A DNA stretch of 64,000 nt. Source: Gammaproteobacteria bacterium. Its GTDB lineage: Bacteria > Pseudomonadota > Gammaproteobacteria > Steroidobacterales > Steroidobacteraceae. The first letter of the stretch is position 1; each line of letters begins with the position of its first letter. The DNA lies in contig VGUH01000016.1 of NCBI GenBank assembly GCA_016874295.1, positions 1 to 64,000 on the forward strand, in the 5' to 3' direction. The translations under genes and the position numbers were made by a program. The notes under the pieces are model-generated. The model was not told the DNA's origin. It did not search any database and saw only the letters and a program-made list of their open reading frames with translations. Of this stretch, positions 1-8,197 are shown one piece after another.

Positions 1-1
1 C

Positions 2-154
2 ATCTGGGGCCATCTGAAACATCACGAGTTGCCGAATCGGTGTGCCATCAACATGGCTGACCTGAAAACCCACACCCGAGGACGCTTGCGCTCCATGCAA
101 CGCCGCCCCACCCTGGTGCGGGCGTTCTGGCAGCAAGCCGAGCTGGCGCTCTGA
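2..154 (+). mobile_element. IS630-type transposase, C-terminal fragment
   Basis: An open frame runs from the window edge to a TGA at 152-154. The 50-residue tail contains WGHLKHHELPN followed by a basic stretch and a final RAFWQQAELAL. This resembles the end of IS630/Tc1-like DDE transposases, where the last catalytic Glu lies just before the W-x-x-K-x-x-E-L segment; the catalytic residues would lie outside the window. The right end of the element should fall shortly after the stop, before the next gene at 170, but no terminal inverted repeat can be checked without the left end. Family recognition is from motif memory. Confidence 0.65.
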
Positions 155-169
155 GATTGTCATGTATTT

Positions 170-481
170 ATGCAAGGCTCAATAGGTCCGCAGGCGCGGC
201 TCGAGCTGTTCGACGAGCTCGCGAATATCCGCCGCCTCGCCGAGCTCGACGATGACGCCTACGAGCTGGTGCGCAAGGTGCTGTTCGATTTCGACGAGCC
301 GGGCCGCGGCAGCCTGCCGGCGGTCGACGCCTTCCACGCGGGCGTGCTGCTCGAGGTGCTGAAGGACCTGCTTTACCAGGCCTATGTGCGCCGCGGCCGC
401 CTGCAGCAGGCAATGATGGTGCGCCGTTACTTCGCCGAGGACTCCGCGAACGTTACGCCGCTGCCCGGCACGCGGCCCTGA
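170..481 (+). CDS. hypothetical protein, probably a 3' gene remnant behind the IS
   Basis: This open frame of 103 codons has GC-rich third positions like real genes here. It encodes a helical, charged protein (ELFDELANIRRLAELDDDAY at about 12-31, then LLEVLKDLLYQAYVRRG at about 61-77). No family is recognised. It begins 15 bases after the transposase stop, at an ATG with no clear Shine-Dalgarno, so it is likely the 3' part of a gene cut by the IS insertion, or a fortuitous start inside one. The opposite-strand reading at 179-523 is compositionally less protein-like. Function unknown. Confidence 0.45.
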   Translation: MQGSIGPQARLELFDELANIRRLAELDDDAYELVRKVLFDFDEPGRGSLPAVDAFHAGVLLEVLKDLLYQAYVRRGRLQQAMMVRRYFAEDSANVTPLPGTRP

Positions 482-494
482 CAAGCTCCGATTC

Positions 495-590
495 CGGCGC
501 GCGTACTTCGCCGGCGGGACCACCTCCGCTCGCTCGGAAGAACGGACACTCGCTCGCTCCGGGGTCCCGCAACGGCTCGCACGCGCGCCG
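495..590. repeat. long imperfect palindrome between convergent genes
   Basis: Two nested perfect inverted repeats share one centre near 542: a 10-bp outer pair (495-504 with 581-590) and an 8-bp pair (514-521 with 563-570), with CGCTCGCTC repeats inside. It lies between the 3' ends of the gene at 170-481 and purL, so a bidirectional transcription terminator or extragenic palindrome is the simplest reading. There is no T-run, so intrinsic termination is not proven. Apart from this hairpin, 482-628 shows nothing. Confidence 0.5.
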
Positions 591-628
591 AAGCGTCGCA
601 GCGCGCGGAGACATTACCTCGAGCGAGC

Positions 629-3600
629 CTAGCCGACCCAGACCCGCGCGTTGCGGAACATGCGCATCCAGCCGCTGTCTTCGCCGGCCGTGGCTGGGTA
701 CCAGGAGTTCTGCACCGTGCGGTAGACGCGCTCCGGATGCGGCATCAGGATCGTGACGCGCCCGTCGTCAGAGGTGAATCCAGCCGCACCCTGCGGCGAG
801 CCGTTGGGATTCGCCGGGTAACGCATCGCGACGCGCCCGCGGTTGTCCACGTAGCGCAGCGCGACCAGCGCGCCGGCCGCGGCTTCGACCGCGGGGCTCG
901 CGAACTCCGCGCGCCCCTCTCCGTGCGCGACGGCGATCGGCAGCACCGAACCCGCCATGCCTGCAAGCAGCGGAGATTTCGTCGCGGCCACCTCTACCAG
1001 CGACAACCGGCCTTCGAACTGCTCCGAACGGTTGCGCCGGAAGCGCGGCCAGTGCGCCGTGCCCGGAATCAGTTCGGCGAGCGCCGCGAGCATCTGGCAG
1101 CCGTTGCACACGCCGAGCGTGAATCGGCCGTCCCCAGCGAACCAGGCCTCGAACAGGGCGCGCGCGCGCGCGTTGAAGAGGATCGACTTCGCCCAGCCCT
1201 CGCCCGCGCCCAGCACGTCGCCGTAGCTGAACCCGCCGCAGGCGACCAGGCCGTGGAAACCCGCGAGCGTCGCGTCCCGGTCGATGAGGTCGGTCATGTG
1301 GACGTCCACCGCGTCGAAGCCTGCCCGGTCGAAGGCGGCCGCCATCTCGACCTGGCTGTTGACGCCCTGCTCGCGCAGCACCGCGACGCGCGGGCGAGCG
1401 CCCCGCGCAATGAACGGCGCCGCGATGTCATCGTCCGGGTCGAAACCGAGGCGCCAGGCGAGTCCCGGGTCGTCCTCGTCCAGGCGCGCGTCGCGTTCCT
1501 CGTCGGCGCAGGCCGGATCGTCGCGCAGCCGTTGCATGCGCCAGGTCGTCTCCGACCACGCGGCGCGCAGCGCGACGCGGTCCGCGTCGATGAGCGGCTG
1601 CCCGGCGGCGGAGATCACGATGCGCCGTCCCGCCCCCGCGCGCCCGATACGCCGCGACAGCGCCGCGAGGCCATGGCGCGCGAGAATCGCCTCGGCACGA
1701 GCGAGGTCCGCCTCGCGCAGCTGCAACACTGCGCCGAGCTCCTCCGCAAACAACGCCGCGACGGGGCGCGCCACCGGCCCGAGATCGACCTCGAGCGCGG
1801 CGCGGCTCGCAAAGGCCATTTCCAGCAGCGTGACCGCGACCCCGCCGTCCGACCGGTCATGGTAGGCGAGCACCAGCCCCGCTTCGCGGAGTTCCCGCAG
1901 TGCCGCGAAGAACGCGGCGAGGCGGCCGGGATCGTCGAGGTCGGGCGGCACGTCACCGATCCGCCCGTGAACCTGCGCGAGGCAGGAGCCGCCGATGCGG
2001 TCCCGGCCGGCGCCCAGGTCGATGAGCAGGAGCACGGTCGGGGCCGCATCCAGCGCGAGCACCGGCGTCAGCGTGCGCCGCACGTCGCCAACCGGCGCGC
2101 AGGCCGTGACGACCAGCGAGAGGGGCGCGACGACCAGGAGGTCGCGACCGCCCTCGCGCCAGTCCGTGCGCATGGAGAGCGAATCCTTGCCGACCGGGAT
2201 CGCGATGCCGAGCGCCGGGCAGAGTGCTTCGCCGAGCGCGCGCACCGTGTCGTAGAGGTCGGCGTCCTCGGCCGGATCGCCGCAGGACGCCATCCAGTTG
2301 GCGGAGAGCTTGATGTCGCCGAGCCTGCCGACATCCGCGGCGGCGATGTTGGTGATCGCCTCGCCGACGGCCATGCGTCCGGATGCCGGCGCGTCGAGGA
2401 GTGCGATCGCAGGCCGTTCGCCGAGCGCCATGGCCTCGCCGGTCCGGCCGGAGAGCCCGGTGGTCGTGACGGCGACGTCGCTGGCCGGCACCTGCCAGGG
2501 TCCCACCAGCGGGTCGCGGCTGATCATTCCGCCGACGCTGCGGTCTCCGATCGTGACCAGGAAGCCCTTGTCGGCAATCGCGGGCAGGCGCAGCAGGCGC
2601 TCCAGCGACTCGCGCGCATCGACAGATTCCGCGTCGAAGCCGTCGCCGCGCCGGCGGCGGCGCCGTGCGCTCCGCTGCATGCGCGGCAGCCGGCCGAGCA
2701 GGTCCGCGATCGGCATGTCCACGACGCACTCGCCCGTGCGCTCATAGGCGACCACCAGCCGCCCATCGTCCGCGGCCGCCCCGATGACCGCCACCGGGCA
2801 GCGCTCGCGGCGGCACAGCGCCATGAAGCCCTCGAGTGCGTCCGCCTCGAGCGCGAGCACGTAACGCTCCTGGGCCTCGTTGCACCAGATCTCGAGCGGC
2901 GACATCCCGGGCTCGTCGCTCGGCACGCGCGCAAGCTCGATGCGACCGCCGCCCGGCGCAACGATTTCCGGCACGGCATTCGAGAGCCCGCCGGCGCCAA
3001 CGTCGTGGATGATCAGGATCGGGTTGGCCTCGCCTATCGCCCAGCAGGCGTCGATCACCTGCTGCGCGCGGCGCTGCATCTCCGGATTGCCGCGCTGCAC
3101 CGAGGCGAAGTCGAGGGTCTCGCTGCCGGTACCACTGCCCTGCGAGGAGGCCGCGCCGCCGCCGAGGCCGATCAGCATCGCGGGGCCGCCCAGCAGCACG
3201 AGCGGAGCGCCGGCAGGCACCGGCCGCTTCTCGACGTGCACACGCCGGACGTTGCCGATGCCGCCGGCGATCACGATCGGCTTGTGGTAACCGCGCACGA
3301 CCGACTCCGCGTCGCCCGCCACGCGCTGCTCGTAGGTCCGGAAGTAGCCGAGGATGCCGGGGCGCCCGAATTCGTTGTTGAATGCCGCCGCGCCGATCGG
3401 GCCCTCCAGCATGATGTCGAGCGCGGATGCGATGCGAGCCGGGCGGCCGTGATCGGCTTCCCAGGGCTGCACGAAGCCCGGGATGCGCAGGTTGGAAACC
3501 GTGAATCCGGTCAGGCCCGCCTTCGGCTTCGCGCCGCGCCCGGTCGCGCCTTCATCGCGGATTTCTCCGCCCGAACCGGTCGCGGCGCCCGGGAACGGCG

Positions 3601-4501
3601 AGATCGCGGTCGGGTGATTGTGCGTTTCGACCTTGAGCAGGATGTCGACCGGCTCCTGGCACCACCCGTAGCCGCCGCCCGGCTGCGCGAAGAAGCGCGC
3701 GGCCAGCGGCCCCTCGATGACGGCGGCGTTGTCGCTGTACGCGGACAGGACGCCCGCGGGGCTCACCGCCTTCGTGTTGCGGATCATCGCGAACGGCGAG
3801 CGCGCCATGGGCTCGCTGTCGATGCGCCAGTCGGCATTGAAGATCTTGTGCCGGCAGTGCTCGCTGTTCGCCTGCGCGAACATCATGACCTCGACGTCGG
3901 TCGGGTCGCGGCCGAGGCGCCGGAAGACGTCCGCGAGGTAGGCGACCTCCCCGTCCGAGAGCGCGAGCCCCATTCCGGCGTTCGCGCGTGCCAGCGCGCC
4001 CTCCGGGTCGCTGCCGAGCGCGATGCGGCCGAGCGGCCGTACCGGGTGCGCCTCGAACAGGCGCCGAGCCCCGTCCGCGCCGTACAGCACGGCCTCGGTC
4101 ATCGGGTCGAACAGCGGTGCCGCGAGCGCCGCGAGCCGGGGGCGCGGCAGCGGCTCGCCTGTTTCGATGCGCCAGGACCGGCCTCGCTCGATGCGGCGCA
4201 CCGCCGCGAGGCCGCAGACGTGGGCGATATCGGTCGCCTTCGAGGACCAGGGCGAGACCGTTCCGGGGCGGGGTACCGTGAGGAGCGTCATGCCCGGAAG
4301 CTGGGCCGGGACGTCTGCGTCGAAGTCGAGCAGGCGCTCCAGGACCCGCCGCTCGGCCGGCGTGAGCGCGCGCGCCGTGTCAACGAAGTGCAGGTACTCG
4401 ACCCCAAGCCCGTGCACCGCGGGCTCGATGCGACGCAGCGCCGCGAGCAGGCCCTCGATCCGGAAGCTGGAGAGTGCTGGAGCGCCCCGGTACAGCAGCA
4501 T
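629..4501 (-). CDS. purL: phosphoribosylformylglycinamidine synthase PurL
   Basis: Large single-chain FGAR amidotransferase (EC 6.3.5.3), the fourth step of de novo purine synthesis in the cytoplasm; it makes FGAM from FGAR, glutamine and ATP. The 1290-residue length matches the gammaproteobacterial form (E. coli about 1295). Visible motifs are the N-terminal LRGSPALS-like start (LLYRGAPALSSFR), VETHNHPTAISPFPGA near residue 290 in the synthetase domain, and a class I glutaminase domain at the C-terminus with GVCNGCQ (nucleophile Cys near 1131) and PHPER near 1250. I chose ATG 4501 because homology begins there; an upstream in-frame start at 4570 would lie inside the preceding gene. It follows the DUF1820 gene by 7 bases, so the two are co-transcribed. 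The stop is TAG. Confidence 0.97.
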   Translation of the reverse strand: MLLYRGAPALSSFRIEGLLAALRRIEPAVHGLGVEYLHFVDTARALTPAERRVLERLLDFDADVPAQLPGMTLLTVPRPGTVSPWSSKATDIAHVCGLAAVRRIERGRSWRIETGEPLPRPRLAALAAPLFDPMTEAVLYGADGARRLFEAHPVRPLGRIALGSDPEGALARANAGMGLALSDGEVAYLADVFRRLGRDPTDVEVMMFAQANSEHCRHKIFNADWRIDSEPMARSPFAMIRNTKAVSPAGVLSAYSDNAAVIEGPLAARFFAQPGGGYGWCQEPVDILLKVETHNHPTAISPFPGAATGSGGEIRDEGATGRGAKPKAGLTGFTVSNLRIPGFVQPWEADHGRPARIASALDIMLEGPIGAAAFNNEFGRPGILGYFRTYEQRVAGDAESVVRGYHKPIVIAGGIGNVRRVHVEKRPVPAGAPLVLLGGPAMLIGLGGGAASSQGSGTGSETLDFASVQRGNPEMQRRAQQVIDACWAIGEANPILIIHDVGAGGLSNAVPEIVAPGGGRIELARVPSDEPGMSPLEIWCNEAQERYVLALEADALEGFMALCRRERCPVAVIGAAADDGRLVVAYERTGECVVDMPIADLLGRLPRMQRSARRRRRRGDGFDAESVDARESLERLLRLPAIADKGFLVTIGDRSVGGMISRDPLVGPWQVPASDVAVTTTGLSGRTGEAMALGERPAIALLDAPASGRMAVGEAITNIAAADVGRLGDIKLSANWMASCGDPAEDADLYDTVRALGEALCPALGIAIPVGKDSLSMRTDWREGGRDLLVVAPLSLVVTACAPVGDVRRTLTPVLALDAAPTVLLLIDLGAGRDRIGGSCLAQVHGRIGDVPPDLDDPGRLAAFFAALRELREAGLVLAYHDRSDGGVAVTLLEMAFASRAALEVDLGPVARPVAALFAEELGAVLQLREADLARAEAILARHGLAALSRRIGRAGAGRRIVISAAGQPLIDADRVALRAAWSETTWRMQRLRDDPACADEERDARLDEDDPGLAWRLGFDPDDDIAAPFIARGARPRVAVLREQGVNSQVEMAAAFDRAGFDAVDVHMTDLIDRDATLAGFHGLVACGGFSYGDVLGAGEGWAKSILFNARARALFEAWFAGDGRFTLGVCNGCQMLAALAELIPGTAHWPRFRRNRSEQFEGRLSLVEVAATKSPLLAGMAGSVLPIAVAHGEGRAEFASPAVEAAAGALVALRYVDNRGRVAMRYPANPNGSPQGAAGFTSDDGRVTILMPHPERVYRTVQNSWYPATAGEDSGWMRMFRNARVWVG

Positions 4502-4508
4502 CAAGCCG

Positions 4509-4850
4509 TCAGCGCTTCCCGCCCGGGTCGCCGCCGGCCGGGTACAGGGTGACGGGGAACTGGGCGACATTGCCGCCCTCGAGCGCGCTGATCTTGCTGA
4601 CGCCCTGCTTGCGCACTTCGTCGATGCGGATCACCGCGTGCAGCGGCAGGTAGCTGCGCTTGACGCCCGCGAACTCCGCCTTCATGCGCTCCTCGGCCGG
4701 GTCGAGCACGACGCTGCTGCGTTCGCCGAACACCAGCTCCTCGACCTCGACGAAGCCGAACAGGCCCCCATGGCTGACCTTGCGGGCGTAGATCTCGTAG
4801 ACCTTGCCCTGGTTGACGAAGACGACCCTGAATATGTGACTCGCGGCCAT
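4509..4850 (-). CDS. DUF1820 family protein
   Basis: The 113-residue protein matches the small DUF1820 family seen in Pseudomonas and relatives: an N-terminal HIFRVVFVNQGKVYEIYAR segment, then GLFGFVEVEELVFGERSSVV, then PLHAVIRIDEVRKQG and a GGNV near the end. It has no signal peptide or membrane segment. Its function is not established. The start is ATG 4850, where family similarity begins; longer in-frame extensions upstream run into the opposite-strand FHA gene. It is the first gene of a two-gene unit with purL. Confidence 0.85.
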   Translation of the reverse strand: MAASHIFRVVFVNQGKVYEIYARKVSHGGLFGFVEVEELVFGERSSVVLDPAEERMKAEFAGVKRSYLPLHAVIRIDEVRKQGVSKISALEGGNVAQFPVTLYPAGGDPGGKR

Positions 4851-4884
4851 GATCCGGGTGGGGCTCCCCTGGCGTGGGCGCGCT

Positions 4885-4890
4885 ATTATA
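4885..4890 (-). promoter_or_regulatory. candidate -10 box for DUF1820-purL
   Basis: Read on the minus strand this is a perfect TATAAT, 34 bases upstream of the DUF1820 ATG. The only possible -35 at normal spacing (TTCAGC, 4908-4913) is weak and lies inside the start of the divergent FHA gene. The 46-bp gap between the divergent starts must hold both promoters. Confidence 0.4.
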
Positions 4891-4896
4891 CGGGTG

Positions 4897-6035
4897 ATGG
4901 CGCTCAGGCTGAAAATCGTCAGCGACAACGCGTCTGCCGCGGGCGAGCACCCGCGCTGGACCTTTGGCGTCAACGGCGGGCGCATCGGCCGGAATACCGG
5001 CAATGACCGGGTGCTGCGCGATCCGGATCGCTACGTGTCGGACCGGCATGCCGAGATCGAGCACCGGGGCGGCGCCTGGCTGCTGCGCGACACGAGCACC
5101 AACGGCACCTACGTGAACGATTCCGACCAGGCGCTCGGCCCGGATCGGCTGCACCAGCTCTCGAACGGCGACCGGTTCCGCATCGGCGAGTACGAGATCG
5201 AGATCGAGGTCGAAATCACGGGCAGCAACGACTTCCCGCCCTAGGAGCGGGCGCCCGTCACGGATTCGGACCTCGACGCTTCGTTCGAAGTGAAGAACCT
5301 CACTTCGACGGGCCGCCAGCAGCGCGAGGCCCAGGCGGCGCCGCGTCCGCGCCCCGAACCGGCGCCGCCGCGCAGCGTTCCCCCCGCCGTCCAGACGGCG
5401 CCCGCGACGACGCGGAAGCCGGATCAGGAGCAGTGGCCCGGCCTCGTCTCATTCTGCAAGGGCGCCGGCATCGACCCGCTTGCCCTGCCCGCGGAGCTGC
5501 GCGGCACGGCGCTCGCGCAGGCCGGCCAGCTGCTGCGCGAGGCGCTGGTCGGCTTCATGGAATTGGCGCGCACCCGCGCGGACTTCGCGTCCGAGTTCAA
5601 CATTTCCTCCGGCGCGCGCCGGCGCGACGCGACCGGCGCGTTCGCGCGTATCGGCGCGGTCGAGCAGGTTCTCGAACAGCTGCTTGCCGGTCGCGGCACG
5701 GGCGAAGGACGCTCGATCGACGAGATACGCGGGCAATTCGCGCGCGCGCGGCAGCACGAACTCGCGATCAGCGCGGCGCTGCGCGAGGCGGTCGCGGCCG
5801 TATTCGAGAAGCTGAACCCGGAGGCGCTCGAGGAGCAGCTCGGGCGGCGTGCGCAGGGCGTCGCCGGCTCCGAGCTGCAGGCGCGGCTCTGGAACCGGTA
5901 CCTAGAGCTGTATCGTGCGACCGCGCAGCAGGGGATGCCGGGCTACCGGCCGTGTTCCTGGCGGCCTTCGCCCGCGCCTACGAATCACTGGCCGCCGGAG
6001 GCAGCCCGCGGGATCCCGGCGACCGCGAATCTTGA
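4897..6035 (+). pseudogene. tagH/impI-like T6SS FHA protein, interrupted
   Basis: The first part (4897-5241) is an intact FHA phosphothreonine-binding domain: GRIGRNTGND, then VSDRHAEIEH, then NGTYVN. An in-frame TAG at 5242-5244 ends it. The same frame then continues without a stop through a Pro/Arg-rich linker and a helical domain (SFCKGAGIDPLALP, LREALVGFMELARTRADF, ARLWNRYLELYRATAQQG) that matches the C-terminal domain of type VI secretion FHA proteins (TagH/ImpI). Near 5945 the family-like end (AVFLAAFARAYESL) shifts to another frame, implying a 1-base indel, and stops at 6035. The full frame therefore carries one nonsense and one frameshift lesion. No other type VI genes are nearby. The isolated FHA domain (115 residues) could still be expressed. 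A start at GTG 4894 is also possible. Confidence 0.75.
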
Positions 6036-6104
6036 CGGTGCCGGGTCGCACTTATCGCACTTATTGCAAGGGGCAATAAGTGCGATAAGTGCGACCCGGC
6101 ACCG
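6036..6104. repeat. perfect 32-bp inverted repeat, copy 1
   Basis: Arms 6036-6067 and 6073-6104 are exactly complementary over 32 bp with a 5-base loop. Each arm contains GTGCCGGGTCGCACTTAT and a repeated CACTTAT module. It begins one base after the tagH remnant's stop and faces tRNA-Ser on the other strand, so it sits between converging units. A close relative lies at 31295-31375. It could be a bidirectional terminator and/or a REP-type mobile palindrome. Confidence 0.9.
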
Positions 6105-6131
6105 AACTGGCGCGGGACAGCCAGCTTTGGA

Positions 6132-6222
6132 TGGCGGAGAGGGTGGGATTCGAACCCACGAATACCTTGTGGGTATTACTGGAATTCCAGTCCAGCGCCT
6201 TCGACCACTCGGCCACCTCTCC
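6132..6222 (-). tRNA. tRNA-Ser (GGA)
   Basis: Read on the minus strand it folds as a class II tRNA of 91 nt: acceptor GGAGAGG paired with CCTCTCC, D-arm with GTGGCCGAGTGGTCGAAGGC, anticodon arm CTGGA-CTGGAAT-TCCAG with anticodon GGA, a long variable arm (ACCCACAAGGT region), a T-arm with GGTTCGAATCC, and an encoded CCA end (6132-6134). The long variable arm and GGA identify serine. It lies 21 bases after the lipoprotein gene on the same strand and may be co-transcribed with dapA. Confidence 0.97.
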
Positions 6223-6243
6223 GTCCGAAGGGCGCAGAGCCTA

Positions 6244-7182
6244 TCAGAACGCCCAGTGCAGGATGAGCTGGATGGCGTCGAAGGTCGGCGTGCCGTCGGC
6301 CTTCGGGTAATCGACCCAGTTCATCCGGTAGCTGCCGCTCAGCGAGAACGCGGAATTCAAGCGGACGTTGACGCCCGCACCCGCCTGGTAGGCGAACCCG
6401 TCGACACTCTTGGTTTCCTGGAAGCCCTCGCAGATGTACCCGTACCACGGGTTCCACCAGCAGCCGACCTGCGGCGGCGCAGTCGGGATATCCGTGTCCA
6501 CGAAACTCCAGCCGGCGCCGACCGAAATGAATGGCCGGATCCGGCCGGTCAGGAAGTAGTAGCTGAGTTCGAACATCACGCCCGTAGTTTCGATGCTGCC
6601 CCGCGCCGGGAAGACTTCGTCCGGTTCGTCCCCGATGATGCGGGCCTCGACGTCGCGATCGTCATAGCTGAGGTTCGCGCCGATCTCGAAATGCCTCGAC
6701 AACGCATAGCTGAGGCCGATCAGGAAGCCCGTGCTGCTGTTGAATTCGGCCGTCGTCCCGCCGTCGAAGTCGACGTCGGTCGTGGGCTGGTAGTTCGCGC
6801 CCAGCCGCGCCTGCCAGGGCTCGCTGTCCTCCATCGCGCGATCGAGCGAGCGGTCGGCTGCTGCCGCGGCGGCGACCGCCGCTTCCGACGAGGGGGAAAC
6901 CGCGCTCCCGTCCCCGGCGGCCGCGGTCCGGATGGCGGGCGGATGTTCCAGGCAGCTGCCCGAACTGCGCGGAAGTTCGGGCGTGGTCACCTCCGGAATC
7001 CGCAGCGCATTGCGCGTATCAGGCAGGTCCGAGCCCGCCGGCACGCGCAACGGCGCGCGGTCCACGGCCTCATGGTAGGGCTGCGGTTCGTCGCAGCCCG
7101 AATAGGCATCCGGCAGCAGGCCGCAGCTACTCAGCGGCATCGCTGCGGCAAGCCACGCCCACCTGATCACGCGCATCCTCAT
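6244..7182 (-). CDS. lipoprotein with BamC-like N-terminus and predicted outer-membrane barrel
   Basis: The 312-residue product starts with a lipoprotein signal (lipobox LSSC, Cys20). Residues about 45-60 (LRVPAGSDLPDTRNALRIPE) resemble the start of mature BamC, which is encoded after dapA in E. coli. After an Ala-rich linker, about 125-312 shows alternating hydrophobic strands (TTGVMFELSYYF, RPFISVGAGWSFVDT, LSGSYRMNWVDY) and a terminal Phe, as in small OmpA/OmpW-type barrels. ATG 7182 overlaps the dapA TGA by 4 bases (ATGA), so it is translationally coupled; ATG 7176 is an alternative. A lipid anchor together with a barrel is unusual. The function is unknown; the BamC link is inferred from motif and context. 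Confidence 0.75.
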   Translation of the reverse strand: MRMRVIRWAWLAAAMPLSSCGLLPDAYSGCDEPQPYHEAVDRAPLRVPAGSDLPDTRNALRIPEVTTPELPRSSGSCLEHPPAIRTAAAGDGSAVSPSSEAAVAAAAAADRSLDRAMEDSEPWQARLGANYQPTTDVDFDGGTTAEFNSSTGFLIGLSYALSRHFEIGANLSYDDRDVEARIIGDEPDEVFPARGSIETTGVMFELSYYFLTGRIRPFISVGAGWSFVDTDIPTAPPQVGCWWNPWYGYICEGFQETKSVDGFAYQAGAGVNVRLNSAFSLSGSYRMNWVDYPKADGTPTFDAIQLILHWAF

Positions 7183-8057
7183 TCGATCACTCCGGCGCGG
7201 CGCATCGCCGCGAGCACGGTAGCCTGGTGCCGCTCCGAGAGGCCGACGAGCGGCAGGCGGATGCCCGGCCCGATCAGCCCGAGCCGTCCCAGCGCCCACT
7301 TCGAGGGAATCGGGTTCGACTCGACGAACAGCGCAGTGTGAAGACCCGCGAGTCGCTCGTCGAGTTCCCGGGCCGCGTCCTGGTCGCCCTGCAGCTCCGC
7401 CTCCACCATTTCGCGCATCAGCCGCGGCGCGATGTTGCCGGTCACCGTGATGACGCCCTGGGCGCCGGCGCCGATCAGCTCGCGGCAGGTCGGGTCGTCG
7501 CCTGACAGCAGCAGGAAATCGTCGCCGCAGCGCTCGAGGATTTCGCGGCCCCGCGCGACATCGCCGGTCGCCTCCTTGATGCCGATGACCTGCGGATGAC
7601 CCGAGAGCCGCTCGACGGTTTCCGGCAGCAGGTCGCAGGCGGTGCGCGACGGCACGTTGTAGAGCAGGACCGGAACGCTCGAAGCGTCCGCCACCGCGCT
7701 GAAGTGGCGGTACAGCCCCTCCTGCGGCGGCCGGCTGTAATAAGGAGTGACGACCAGCACGGCGTCCGCGCCGAGCTCACAGGCGGTGCGCGTGCGCTCG
7801 ACCGCGAGCGCAGTCGAGCTCGCGCCCGTGCCCGCGATCACCGGCATGCGACTGCCGAGCCGCTGCACGGCGATCTGCAGCAGCTCGGCAGCCTCCGCAT
7901 CCTTCAGCGTCGCGGATTCGCCGGTGCTGCCGGCGACGACGACGCCGTCGCTGCCTTCGCGCGCATGCCAGTCGAGCAGCCGGCCGAACGCGACGTGGTC
8001 GACGTCACCGGACTCGGTCATCGGCGTCACCAGCGCGACCAGACTACCGCGGAACAC
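7179..8057 (-). CDS. dapA: 4-hydroxy-tetrahydrodipicolinate synthase DapA
   Basis: Condenses pyruvate with aspartate semialdehyde in lysine and meso-diaminopimelate synthesis (EC 4.3.3.7). The 292 residues equal the E. coli length. Visible are the N-terminal FRGSLVALVTPM, AGSTGESATL near 43, the catalytic Tyr in LLYNVPSRTACDL and the Schiff-base Lys in IGIKEATGD near 161. The start is GTG 8057, where homology begins; a run of eight G lies four bases upstream and must serve as the ribosome site. It is followed with a 4-base overlap by the lipoprotein gene and faces gcvR divergently across 140 bp. Confidence 0.96.
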   Translation of the reverse strand: MFRGSLVALVTPMTESGDVDHVAFGRLLDWHAREGSDGVVVAGSTGESATLKDAEAAELLQIAVQRLGSRMPVIAGTGASSTALAVERTRTACELGADAVLVVTPYYSRPPQEGLYRHFSAVADASSVPVLLYNVPSRTACDLLPETVERLSGHPQVIGIKEATGDVARGREILERCGDDFLLLSGDDPTCRELIGAGAQGVITVTGNIAPRLMREMVEAELQGDQDAARELDERLAGLHTALFVESNPIPSKWALGRLGLIGPGIRLPLVGLSERHQATVLAAMRRAGVIE

Positions 8058-8197
8058 GTCACCCCCCCCGGCCCGGCGGCCGGCATTCGGAGGCGCGATG
8101 GTACGGGCGCCCGCCATGCCGGCGCAAGGCGCGCGGCCCTGCGATATCATGGCCCGCGCGATCCCGGTACACTGCCGGCCACGCCCGCATCTTCCGC

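Noticed and set aside
737-4552. Very long open frame antisense to purL
   Set aside because: High-GC DNA leaves antisense frames open; the translation is Arg/Ala/Asp-rich with no domain, whereas purL is fully conserved. The same applies to long antisense frames over dnaB, sufB, rnr, mutL and putA.
4897-6035. A type VI secretion locus
   Set aside because: Only the FHA gene is present and it is broken; neighbours are purL and dapA genes with no T6SS components.
5290-7341. Single long frame running from the tagH remnant through the palindrome into dapA
   Set aside because: Only the part to about 5945 is protein-like; beyond it the frame crosses the palindrome and the tRNA and opposes two real genes.
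8074-8197. A clear sigma-70 promoter for gcvR
   Set aside because: TACACT at 8168-8173 is a fair -10 box but no -35 box is found at the right distance.
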